Shown here piece by piece: positions 27,601 through 36,629 of a DNA stretch of 39,604 nt. The stretch covers positions 1-39,604 of the forward strand of contig JAKSIY010000010.1 in assembly GCA_024398535.1 (NCBI GenBank). The letters run 5' to 3'. This stretch comes from Bacteroidaceae bacterium. GTDB taxonomy: Bacteria > Bacteroidota > Bacteroidia > Bacteroidales > Bacteroidaceae. Within the stretch, counting starts at the first letter, position 1; the number at the start of each line of letters is the position of its first letter. The notes under the pieces are model-generated. The model was not told the origin of the DNA. It saw only the letters and a list, made by a program, of their open reading frames with translations, and searched no databases. A program made the translations under genes and the position numbers.

Positions 27601-27986
27601 GAATGAATGCAGAGAGCATGTACAACACAAAGAATGCTTCTGCTGCTGTTAACTGGAGATGGCGTGTTGAGGGTGACGTAACAGAGATCCCAAGAGCACT
27701 CTACAACTACGGTTACAACTACCTGGCCAGCGACAGATTCGTTGAGGATGGTTCATTCCTTCGTCTGAACTACACACAGATCTCTTACACAGTAGATCCT
27801 AAGGTTGTAAAGAACCTTGGCGTGAGCGGTATCAGCATGTCCGTCAGCATGAACAACGTATTCAAGCTGACCAAGTATTCAGGTGCTGACCCTGAGGTTG
27901 GTTACGGAAGCTATGGTATTGTAACCGATGGTGCTCAGACTCCAAAGTCTAAGCAGGTTACTGCTTCTCTGACAGTTCAGTTCTAA
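24699..27986 (+). pseudogene. SusC/RagA TonB-dependent transporter with internal amber stop
   Basis: A SusC-type outer-membrane transporter of 1,095 codons broken by one in-frame TAG at 26133-26135 (codon 479). Before it lie a signal peptide (ending FAFAQ), a carboxypeptidase-regulatory-like domain (about 32-110), a TonB-box region, and the plug with LRGTSTITGNTNPLIVVDG and LKDAAATAIWGTQGSNGV. After it the same frame continues, with no shift, through the rest of the barrel to a normal end (KQVTASLTVQF). Downstream codons show no decay, so the change is recent, a sequencing error, or tolerated by readthrough. A single base change from AAG, GAG or CAG would explain it. It sits seven bases after the FAS1 gene and 21 before SusD. 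Confidence 0.93.
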
Positions 27987-28007
27987 TGCAATAAAGAAGA
28001 AAACAAT

Positions 28008-29669
28008 ATGAAAAAGATAAAAGCAATAGCAAGCATAGCAGCTCTTGGACTTACACTTTCTTCATGTAATGACTTTCTTTCTCTGGTTCCACTGAACGAT
28101 ATCGTTCTTGAGAACTTCTGGACAGAGAAGGCCGACGTTGAAAGTGTGCTGCTTGGAACTTACGCACAGCTTGAAAGTTCCGATGCCATCACAAAGATGT
28201 CAATCTGGGGTGAGATGCGTTCCGACAACATCGTCGGTGCCTCTTCTGCAAACAATGACATCCTTCAGATTACCAAGGACAACATTCTTGAAACAAACTC
28301 AAATGTTTCATGGAAGGTATTCTATGATGTAATCAACAGAGCAAATACAGTAATCTACTATGCACCAATAGTAGCAGACAAGGACCCTAACTACTCACCT
28401 GACGAACTTAAGGCAAATGTCGCAGAGGCAACAGCTCTGAGAGCTCTCTGCTATTTCTACCTTATCCGTGCATACAAGGACGTTCCTTATGTAACAAGAC
28501 CTTCAAAGGATGATGACGAGGAGTTCATTGTAGCCGCATCAAAGTTTGACGATATTCTTGACAACATCATCTCAGACCTTGAGTCTGTAAAGGATGATGC
28601 AGTAAACAAGTATGCAAAGGAAGAGGCCAACACTTCAAGAATCACAAAGTGCGCCATCAATGCAATGCTTGCTGACATGTACCTTTGGAAGGGCGACTGG
28701 GACAAGTGTATCTCATACGCAGAAGCTGTACTTGACAGAAAGATCTACGAGTGGGAGGAGCTCAAGAGAAAAGAGGGTTCTGACTGTGTCATAGAACTTA
28801 TCAAGGACATGCCTCTTATCCCTGAGACAGTAGCCGGCGGTGACCTAGGCAATGCATACAACGATATTTTCGGTAAGGGTAACTCATTCGAGAGCATCTT
28901 TGAGCTTGCTTTCATGCGTAACCAGTCAGTATCAAACAGCTTTGTTGAGGACTACTACGGCAGCAACTCTAACCAGAGTGGTAGCCTGCAGCCAAATGAC
29001 GAGCTCATGAACAATGTTGCAGCAGGTACAAACCCAGTATTCACAAAGTATGATGCACGTTATGTTGAGAACATCAACTCACAGCACATCACAAAGTATG
29101 TGAATGACAACATCTCATTCAACCTGAGTACTGGTACCATGACTAACAGAAGCGCCAGCATCAGACCTTCACAGAATCCTGCAAACTGGATTATCTACAG
29201 ACTTACTGATGTAATGCTCATGAAGGCCGAGGCTGAGGTAATGAAGGCTAAGGACCAGGCTGACGTAGCTGTTCAGGATTCTCTGTTCAAGGAGGCATTC
29301 AAGATTGTTGTAGGTATCAACAACCGTTCAACAAACCGTGTAGCATCAGGTGATACTCTCAAGTACACAAACTACTCAAGCTCTATTAGAACTATGGAGG
29401 AACTTGTACTTCTGGAGCGTCGTCGTGAGCTCATGTTCGAGGGCAAGCGTTGGTTTGACCTTGTTCGTGTTGCACGTCGTGACGGTGACACCAAGAGACT
29501 TGTTGCATGGATCATTCCTAAGCACACCGAGAATCAGAGTGCTATCCGCATCAAGCTTGCTGATATGGATGCAATCTACTTCCCATACCTGAAGGACGAG
29601 CTGAAGGTTAATACCCTTCTGAAGCAGAATCCTGCTTATGAGGAAGATGAATACATCTCAAAGAATTGA
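28008..29669 (+). CDS. SusD/RagB-like surface glycan-binding lipoprotein
   Basis: The 553-residue lid protein of the preceding SusC transporter. It has the lipobox LTLSSC at about 15-20, with D/N residues after it. The helical SusD fold shows an N-terminal LVPLNDIVLENFWTEKADVE region, TALRALCYFYLIRAYKDVPY (about 145-164) as the TPR-like helix, and the C-terminal signature LLERRRELMFEGKRWFDLVR (about 466-485). In SusCD pairs it captures glycans at the cell surface and closes over the barrel. Its first 16 bases are identical to the first 16 of the SusC gene. The intact SusD next to a broken SusC is notable. Confidence 0.94.
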   Translation: MKKIKAIASIAALGLTLSSCNDFLSLVPLNDIVLENFWTEKADVESVLLGTYAQLESSDAITKMSIWGEMRSDNIVGASSANNDILQITKDNILETNSNVSWKVFYDVINRANTVIYYAPIVADKDPNYSPDELKANVAEATALRALCYFYLIRAYKDVPYVTRPSKDDDEEFIVAASKFDDILDNIISDLESVKDDAVNKYAKEEANTSRITKCAINAMLADMYLWKGDWDKCISYAEAVLDRKIYEWEELKRKEGSDCVIELIKDMPLIPETVAGGDLGNAYNDIFGKGNSFESIFELAFMRNQSVSNSFVEDYYGSNSNQSGSLQPNDELMNNVAAGTNPVFTKYDARYVENINSQHITKYVNDNISFNLSTGTMTNRSASIRPSQNPANWIIYRLTDVMLMKAEAEVMKAKDQADVAVQDSLFKEAFKIVVGINNRSTNRVASGDTLKYTNYSSSIRTMEELVLLERRRELMFEGKRWFDLVRVARRDGDTKRLVAWIIPKHTENQSAIRIKLADMDAIYFPYLKDELKVNTLLKQNPAYEEDEYISKN

Positions 29670-29678
29670 TTTTGATTC

Positions 29679-31667
29679 ATGAAATTATTCAATTCAAATA
29701 AAGGTTTGGGGTTACTGCTCTCTGCAGTACTTTCAGGATTCTGTCTTTTCCAGACAAGCTGTCTGGATGAGATAGTACCTGGCAGCTACTATACCTTTAC
29801 TGGTAACACAGTAGCCTCATACCTTGAAAACAATCCTGAAGAGTTCAGCGAATTCATCACTGTACTGAAGCGCGCAAAGACCTGGGGTGAGATGGGAACA
29901 TATGGTACATACACCTGTTTCGCTCCTACCAATGACGCTTTCAAGGCTTATCTGAACAAGATAGGCAAGAGCAGTGTCTCTGAACTCTCGGATGCAGACT
30001 GCGATACCCTGACATGGACACATCTTATCAATGATGTATTCTTCATGTCAGATATGGTAGAGGGCTCACTTCCTTCAAAGAATCTCAATGACAGGTTCCT
30101 TACACTGACATATGATTCTCTGCTTCAGGAAAACGGCCACTATCATCTAAGGTACTGCATCAACAAGAACTCACACATACTGCAGATGGACGATACCGTT
30201 GAAAACGGCGTAATCCATGTTGTGGACAGTGTCATAAAAGTATCAGGAGATTACATCTTTGATGTACTGAAGGAAAACAAGGGAGCAAGAATCTTCTTTG
30301 AGGCTCTGAACCTTGTAGGCCTTGAGGATTCACTCAAGGAGTGGAAAGACAATTCTTACTTCGTTGACTACGACTCTGTATCAAAAGGTGTAAACTACGA
30401 TGGTGGTGGTGCCAAGTACATTGCCCGCTACTGGGGAGAAAAGAAGAGAAACTTTACCTTCCTTGTTGAGCCGGACAGTGTATTCAACAAAAATGGTATC
30501 AATGATATCGAGGATTTGATTGAGTATGCCAACAATATCTATCATGAGTCATATCCAGCTGATGGAACGGCTTATGACAATGATTTTACAAGCAGACGCA
30601 ATCCTCTGAACAGATTCATTTCATACCATATCATTGGAGCCGGTATTCCTTCAAGTGCAAACTTCAACATGAGAGATGATATTCTGGACTACAGAGCCAT
30701 TGCAAATACCATCGATGCTGAAGACTATTTTGAAGCATATCTTCCTCACTCAATCATGAGAATATCCACTGTCCAGTCAGGATCTGACGCTGGTGTCTAT
30801 ATCAACAGACGCGGCGTTGGCAGTACCGGTACAGAAATGGATAAGCCAAATGTAAGAGGTATCAGGATATATACTGCTACAGAAATGGCAAACGTTGATG
30901 CTGAAGGTTGCAACGGCTTCTTCCACTACATTGATGACATCCTTGTCTATAGCAAGGCTGTACGTGAGGATGTACTCAACAGACGTATGAGAATTGACTG
31001 TGCTACTCTTTCTCCGGACTTCATGACTTCAGGAGCAAGACAGCGTCTGACCTCAGAAGGCAACTCTTCTGTTGCATTCAAGGATCCGACAAACTTCAAG
31101 TCATTCTCAAACGAGTACATTCTTGCCGTAAGAGCAGCCTACACCAGTAACTGGAGTTATGAAGGTGACGGTGTAGATCTTCAGGGTAACTACGATATCT
31201 GCCTGAAGCTTCCTCCTGTTCCATTTGATGGTACTTGGGAACTCAGACTCTCATACCGTGGTTATGAAGGTTGCGGTGTCGTACAGAACTATGTAGGCAC
31301 ATCAATCTACGATCTTGCCCCATGTGGAATTCCTACTGACCTGCGTCTTCTTGCTGAATCAAATCCAAACATCGGTTGGACTGATGATGAGCAGATGGAA
31401 GAAGAGGAGATCACTTCAAATGACAAGGCCATGCATAACCGTGGCTACATGAAGGGACCTGATTCACACGTTTCTCATGACGGAATTTCAATGAGAGGAA
31501 CCAACAGCCAGGCTAGAAGAATCATCACTACCGATTACTTCTATGCAGAGCAGGATTATTACCTGAGAATGAAGCTTGTTCTTGATAATCCTAAGGCAGA
31601 GATGAACTTTGACTACATGGAATGGTGTCCAAAGAGCATCTATGACAACGGAGAAGACAGACATTAA
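29679..31667 (+). CDS. FAS1-domain surface lipoprotein
   Basis: A 662-residue lipoprotein (lipobox FQTSC, then LDE). The first FAS1 unit spans about 45-193, with GTYTCFAPTNDAFKAYL and the closing NGVIHVVDSVIKV. A second FAS1-like unit spans about 195-430, with NFTFLVEPDSVFNKNGI and closing GCNGFFHYIDDILVYSKAV. The C-terminal 230 residues are beta-rich (CLKLPPVPFDGTWELRLSYR) and could be a carbohydrate- or protein-binding module. It begins ten bases after SusD, in the slot where SusE/SusF-type glycan-binding proteins usually lie. Function is inferred from position. Confidence 0.82.
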   Translation: MKLFNSNKGLGLLLSAVLSGFCLFQTSCLDEIVPGSYYTFTGNTVASYLENNPEEFSEFITVLKRAKTWGEMGTYGTYTCFAPTNDAFKAYLNKIGKSSVSELSDADCDTLTWTHLINDVFFMSDMVEGSLPSKNLNDRFLTLTYDSLLQENGHYHLRYCINKNSHILQMDDTVENGVIHVVDSVIKVSGDYIFDVLKENKGARIFFEALNLVGLEDSLKEWKDNSYFVDYDSVSKGVNYDGGGAKYIARYWGEKKRNFTFLVEPDSVFNKNGINDIEDLIEYANNIYHESYPADGTAYDNDFTSRRNPLNRFISYHIIGAGIPSSANFNMRDDILDYRAIANTIDAEDYFEAYLPHSIMRISTVQSGSDAGVYINRRGVGSTGTEMDKPNVRGIRIYTATEMANVDAEGCNGFFHYIDDILVYSKAVREDVLNRRMRIDCATLSPDFMTSGARQRLTSEGNSSVAFKDPTNFKSFSNEYILAVRAAYTSNWSYEGDGVDLQGNYDICLKLPPVPFDGTWELRLSYRGYEGCGVVQNYVGTSIYDLAPCGIPTDLRLLAESNPNIGWTDDEQMEEEEITSNDKAMHNRGYMKGPDSHVSHDGISMRGTNSQARRIITTDYFYAEQDYYLRMKLVLDNPKAEMNFDYMEWCPKSIYDNGEDRH

Positions 31668-31688
31668 GAATAATAAATTAAAAACTAT

Positions 31689-33395
31689 ATGAAACCAAAT
31701 TTCAATTCAATCGGAAAGGCGTTCCTGGCCATCATGGCCATGGGTCTGAGCTTCTCATGCACAGACCAGTGGGACGAGCACTATTCTGTGGACGAGTCAG
31801 TTGTTCCTGACATGTCTATCCTTGAGAAACTGAAGAGCAATCCAGAGACCAGCGAGTTCGTCAAGGTTCTTGAGACCACAAAGATGTTCAATGGCAAGAA
31901 GATGGTTGAGGATGTTACCTATGACGAGCTGCTCGATGCAGACCAGTTCATCACAGTCTGGGCTCCTTCAAACAGCGCACTTACTGCTGATGAGTGGGCA
32001 AAGTACACCAAGAAGAACAAGACACGTGAGGAGAACTATGAGGTAAGCCAGATGTTCATCAGGAACCATATCGCAAGATTCGGTCATCCTGTTGGCGAAA
32101 CCACAAAGGAGAAGGTAATCATGATGAGCAAGAAGCGCTACGAGTCAGTTGCATCGGCAATTGAGGGCGTTTCATACAGCTCACAGAAGAACCTTTCATG
32201 CTCAAACGGTGTTCTCCACATAATCAATGGTACCATTGACTACAAGAAGAGCATCTACGAGTACATCACAACTGAGAAGGAGTATGCTGATAACCTTGGC
32301 GCATTCTTCAAGAAGTACACTGTTGACGAGATTGATCTTGATAAGAGTGTATCTGCTGGTATCGATGCAAACGGTCAGGTTATCTACATTGACTCAGTAA
32401 CAACTGAGCGTAGCATCCTCATGGACAAGTTCGGTCTTATCAACGAGGAGGACTCAAACTATGTAGTAGTACTTCCTACAGGTGCTGCATGGGATGCAAA
32501 GTTTGCAGAAATGGCTTACCGTTTCGATTATCAGAAGGCCGAGGGTGCTGATTCTCTCCAGCTCTTCTGGGCATACAGCAACCTTCTGACCGATGCATTC
32601 GTGAACATGAACCTTCAGAAGCATCCTACAGACTCAATTGTAACTACTCTTTACAATGAGACCAAGGTAAAGCGTACAAAGAAGATCTTCAACACCTATT
32701 ATAAGCCATTTGAGGCAGACGGTATCTTTGCAAATGATGTAGCAGAGGTTATCGAATGCTCTAACGGTAAGATCTACAAGACCAACACATGGTCATTCAG
32801 CGATGCTTACACATGGGATGCACCTATCATCAAGGAAGCTGAGAGTTCTGAATACAGAGTACTCGGTGAACTTGTAAGACCTGCAACAGCAATTATCCGT
32901 TCTGGCAAGATTTCAGAGGAGAAGGTACTTGTTATGAAGGGTGACAAGGCTGTAACTGACCAGTGGGATGCTACATTCGGCATCGGCAACACCCTTGCAG
33001 GATGGTACAACGTATATGCTGTAATTCTTCCAAACGACATTACCGGTGAGCTTACAACTGCTAAGCCAAACCAGTTCAATGCTTACATTGAGTACTTCAA
33101 TGAGAATGGTAGAATTGAAACATATCAGGAGAAGGATCCTAAGAGACCTACACGTGTTTACAAGTACAACAATGATATCGCTAAGATTGATACCGTTCTG
33201 CTGAACTTCAGCGGTCCAATCTTCTTCCCAGCATGCAACTATGAGCAGGAGAAGGCCTCTATCAATGTTACTCTCAAGATCAACATGACTGCATCAGAGA
33301 CAAAGACCTACTCTAACACAATGTATCTTGACTGCATTATCCTGGAGCCGACAGAGGCACCAGAGGAAGAGGACTCAGAAGACGGTGAAGAATAA
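31689..33395 (+). CDS. FAS1-domain surface lipoprotein with acidic tail
   Basis: A 568-residue lipoprotein (lipobox GLSFSC, then TDQWDE). The first FAS1 unit spans about 40-190, with FITVWAPSNSALTADEW and closing NGVLHIINGTIDY. The second spans about 190-375, with NYVVVLPTGAAWDAKF and closing CSNGKIYKTNTWSF. A beta-rich region follows to about 550, and a strongly acidic tail (EAPEEEDSEDGEE) ends the protein. It is tandem with the previous FAS1 gene and precedes the second SusCD pair by 28 bases. The two neighbours share domain type but not obvious close sequence identity. Confidence 0.82.
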   Translation: MKPNFNSIGKAFLAIMAMGLSFSCTDQWDEHYSVDESVVPDMSILEKLKSNPETSEFVKVLETTKMFNGKKMVEDVTYDELLDADQFITVWAPSNSALTADEWAKYTKKNKTREENYEVSQMFIRNHIARFGHPVGETTKEKVIMMSKKRYESVASAIEGVSYSSQKNLSCSNGVLHIINGTIDYKKSIYEYITTEKEYADNLGAFFKKYTVDEIDLDKSVSAGIDANGQVIYIDSVTTERSILMDKFGLINEEDSNYVVVLPTGAAWDAKFAEMAYRFDYQKAEGADSLQLFWAYSNLLTDAFVNMNLQKHPTDSIVTTLYNETKVKRTKKIFNTYYKPFEADGIFANDVAEVIECSNGKIYKTNTWSFSDAYTWDAPIIKEAESSEYRVLGELVRPATAIIRSGKISEEKVLVMKGDKAVTDQWDATFGIGNTLAGWYNVYAVILPNDITGELTTAKPNQFNAYIEYFNENGRIETYQEKDPKRPTRVYKYNNDIAKIDTVLLNFSGPIFFPACNYEQEKASINVTLKINMTASETKTYSNTMYLDCIILEPTEAPEEEDSEDGEE

Positions 33396-33423
33396 GACAG
33401 TAACCTGTTAAATACGCAGAAAT

Positions 33424-36400
33424 ATGAAAATAAGACTAAATAAAACAGGAAAGAGCCTTCTTCCTATAGGAATGATTGGCCTTATGTTGTCATTCTCTGC
33501 CAATGCCAATGCACAGGCAGCAAAAGAGGGAATGACCACAATCAAGGGTGTTGTTACAGATGCAGCCCTTGGAACTCCAATGGTCGGTGTACGTGTACAG
33601 GCATACAACAATGCATTGTACGCTGCAATGACACATGAAGATGGTAGCTATACTATCTCAGTACCGGAATGGGTTACTTCGCTGACATTTGCTCTTGAAG
33701 GTTGCAACACTTCAATGTGTTCAATCTCTGGAAAGACCGGCAACATTGACATGCAGATGTATCCTGACAACTTCTCTGAGGTATATCAGACCAAGACATA
33801 CGGTACAAAGTCAAAGACCATGTCAGTTGAGAGCATGAACAATGACATCAACGTTGAGACCCAGATGACCAACAAGCTCAGCGGTGACTTGCAGATTGTT
33901 ACCCGTTCAGGTCAGCTGGGAATTGGTTCACTCATGTACGTTGCAGGTATCAACTCACTCAACATCAACACCCAGCCTCTGATTGTACTTGACGGTGTAA
34001 TCATGAACATGGGTTATGAGGAGCAGGCAATGCATGACGGTTACTTCAACGATATCCTCTCAAACATCATGGTTGAGGATATTGAGAGTGTAACAGTACT
34101 CAAGAACGGTCTTGCAGTTTACGGTGCCAAGGGTGCTAATGGTGTTATTCTCATCAACACCAAGCGTAACAAGAGCATGGCTACCAAGATTGACGTATCA
34201 CTGGCCGGTTCATATCAGATGATGCCTAAGCAGACACCTATGATGAACGCTTCACAGTACAGAACCTACGTATCTGAGATGCTCGGTGGTACTTCAACCC
34301 AGATGACAGAGTTCAAGTTCATGCAGCTTGACCCTAACTACTACTATTACAACACCTATCACAATGATACAGACTGGAGCAAGGAGGCTTACAGACAGTC
34401 ATTCGTCCAGAACTACAGTATCAACGTACAGGGTGGTGATGAGGTAGCAAACTACAACCTTTCTGTAGGTTTCGGTCTTGGCGATGCAACTCTCAGAGGC
34501 AATGACTTCCAGAGATTCAACCTTCGTCTGAACTCTGACATCATTCTTTCTGACCACGTTTCAGTACGCTTTGATGCTGCTTACTCAGATATCACACGTG
34601 ACCTGAGAGATGACGGTATCTCTGCTGACGTTGATGATGCTACCATCACAGCTCCAGGTTTCCTGTCAACAATCAAGGCTCCATTCCTTTCACCTTATGC
34701 ATATGACGTGAACGGAAATCTGTCACAGTATCTGTCAAAGAACGATGATTATCTTGATGAGGTTCTTGGTGAGGAGGTTTCACTTGCCAACCCAACTGCA
34801 ATCATCAAGAATGGTGACGGTACAAACAAGAACTACTATGGTAGCCGTCTGATTGCAATCTCAGTTACTCCTAAGTATGAGATCAACCGTTACTGGTCAG
34901 TAAGCGAGCACTTCAACTACACCCTGACCAACCTTGACGAGAACTACTACCTGCCAATGAACGGTACTCCGCAGTTCAAGGTTGCCGGCATCGGTTACGT
35001 TGACAACAAGGTTGCTGCCATGGCTTCTCATCATGACAACTTCATGAGCAACACCTATTTCAACTATGACCGTAGATTCAATGCTCATGATGTACATGTA
35101 TCAGGAGGTTTCCGCTACCTGAACAATACCTACTCACAGACATCTATGACTGGTTACAACTCAGGTAACGACAAGACTCCAAACATGTCAACCAACCTGC
35201 AGTACAAGTCAACAGGTGGTGCTGATGACAAGGATATTTCTCTGACATACTGGGCACAGGGTAACTATAGCTACCGTGAAAAGTACTATGCAACTGTTGC
35301 CGTAGGTCTCTCTTCATCATCAAGATTCGGTGGCAACGTAAGCAACGGTATCAAGATGTTTGGAACACCTTGGGGTATCTTCCCATCAGTAGCTGGATCA
35401 TGGGTTGCTTCTTCTGAGCCTTGGTTCAATGTAAACTTCATCAACTACCTGAAGTTCAACGCCGGTATTGATATGACCGGTAATGACGGTTTCAGCGATA
35501 CTGCTGCCCGTACATACTTTGCTCCTGTAAAGCTCCTCAACATGACAGGTCTTGCAGTTGCCAACATCGGTAACTCATCACTTCAGTGGGAGACTACTAC
35601 AAGAAACAGCTTTGGTCTTGATGCAAACCTGTTCAACAACAAGGTTAATGTAACTGCCAACGGTTATTTCAGCAACACAAAGAACCTGCTTTCAATCAGC
35701 CAGCTGTCATACCTGACCGGTGTTCAGCAGACATGGAGCAACGGTGGTGCCCTGAAGAACACAGGCTTTGATGTTACAGTAACCGGCAAGGTTGTAAACA
35801 CCAAGGATCTTCAGGTTGAGGTTGGTGCAAGCGCTGGTAAGTACAAGAATGAGATTACCAAGCTGCCAGATAACGACCGTTCATTCACAACAAGCATGTA
35901 TGGTGCCAACATTATGACACAGAAGGGTTCTCCTGTAGGTATCTTCTGGGGATATGAGACAGACGGTGTATATTCAACATCGGCTGAGGCAGCTGCTGAT
36001 GGTCTTTACATTGTTGACGCTACCGGTGCCAAGACATACTTCAAGGCTGGTGATGTCAAGTTTGTAAACCACAGCGGTTCAGACAAGGTTATCAATGAGA
36101 AGGATATGGTTCAGATTGGTGATGCTACACCAGACCTCTACGGTAGAATCTTTGCTAACCTGAAGTACAAGGCATTTACACTGTCTGCAACAATGAACTA
36201 CTCTCTTGGCAATGACATCTTCAACTACCAGAGAATGATCACTGAGGGTGGCAACCGCTTCATGAACCAGTCTGTTGCAATGGTTAACCGCTGGACCTGT
36301 GAAGGTCAGAATACTGTAATCCCAGTAGCAACCTATGGTGACCCAATGCAGAACTCACGTTTCTCAGACCGTTGGATTGAGGATGGTTCTTACCTGAAGC

Positions 36401-36618
36401 TCAAGAACATTACACTCAGCTACAAGCTGCCTGTAAGGAATGAGTACATCCAGGGTATCACAGTATGGGGTGCAGCCAACAACCTGCTCACACTCACAAA
36501 GTACCTTGGCAATGATCCTGAATTCTCATTCAGCAACAACGCCCTGACAAATGGTATTGACCGTGGTCTTCTGCCACAGAGCACAAACATTTCACTTGGT
36601 GTTAAGATTAACCTCTAA
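33424..36618 (+). CDS. SusC/RagA TonB-dependent outer-membrane transporter
   Basis: An intact 1,064-residue SusC-type transporter for oligosaccharides or other large ligands, energised by TonB. The signal peptide ends near ANANAQ (about 30). A carboxypeptidase-regulatory-like domain (about 40-110, IKGVVTDAALGTPMVGVRV) is followed by the plug with NINTQPLIVLDGV and VLKNGLAVYGAKGANGVILI. The 22-strand barrel ends STNISLGVKINL. The plug sequence differs clearly from the first SusC of the operon, so this is a second system rather than a recent duplication. It is followed by its SusD after 11 bases. Confidence 0.95.
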   Translation: MKIRLNKTGKSLLPIGMIGLMLSFSANANAQAAKEGMTTIKGVVTDAALGTPMVGVRVQAYNNALYAAMTHEDGSYTISVPEWVTSLTFALEGCNTSMCSISGKTGNIDMQMYPDNFSEVYQTKTYGTKSKTMSVESMNNDINVETQMTNKLSGDLQIVTRSGQLGIGSLMYVAGINSLNINTQPLIVLDGVIMNMGYEEQAMHDGYFNDILSNIMVEDIESVTVLKNGLAVYGAKGANGVILINTKRNKSMATKIDVSLAGSYQMMPKQTPMMNASQYRTYVSEMLGGTSTQMTEFKFMQLDPNYYYYNTYHNDTDWSKEAYRQSFVQNYSINVQGGDEVANYNLSVGFGLGDATLRGNDFQRFNLRLNSDIILSDHVSVRFDAAYSDITRDLRDDGISADVDDATITAPGFLSTIKAPFLSPYAYDVNGNLSQYLSKNDDYLDEVLGEEVSLANPTAIIKNGDGTNKNYYGSRLIAISVTPKYEINRYWSVSEHFNYTLTNLDENYYLPMNGTPQFKVAGIGYVDNKVAAMASHHDNFMSNTYFNYDRRFNAHDVHVSGGFRYLNNTYSQTSMTGYNSGNDKTPNMSTNLQYKSTGGADDKDISLTYWAQGNYSYREKYYATVAVGLSSSSRFGGNVSNGIKMFGTPWGIFPSVAGSWVASSEPWFNVNFINYLKFNAGIDMTGNDGFSDTAARTYFAPVKLLNMTGLAVANIGNSSLQWETTTRNSFGLDANLFNNKVNVTANGYFSNTKNLLSISQLSYLTGVQQTWSNGGALKNTGFDVTVTGKVVNTKDLQVEVGASAGKYKNEITKLPDNDRSFTTSMYGANIMTQKGSPVGIFWGYETDGVYSTSAEAAADGLYIVDATGAKTYFKAGDVKFVNHSGSDKVINEKDMVQIGDATPDLYGRIFANLKYKAFTLSATMNYSLGNDIFNYQRMITEGGNRFMNQSVAMVNRWTCEGQNTVIPVATYGDPMQNSRFSDRWIEDGSYLKLKNITLSYKLPVRNEYIQGITVWGAANNLLTLTKYLGNDPEFSFSNNALTNGIDRGLLPQSTNISLGVKINL

Positions 36619-36629
36619 TTATCAGAATA

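Noticed and set aside
24699-27986. Amber codon reassigned as sense in this organism
   Set aside because: TAG ends yifB and the LOG gene at the expected family lengths, and reading through would run into the heptamer tract and the hemD promoter.
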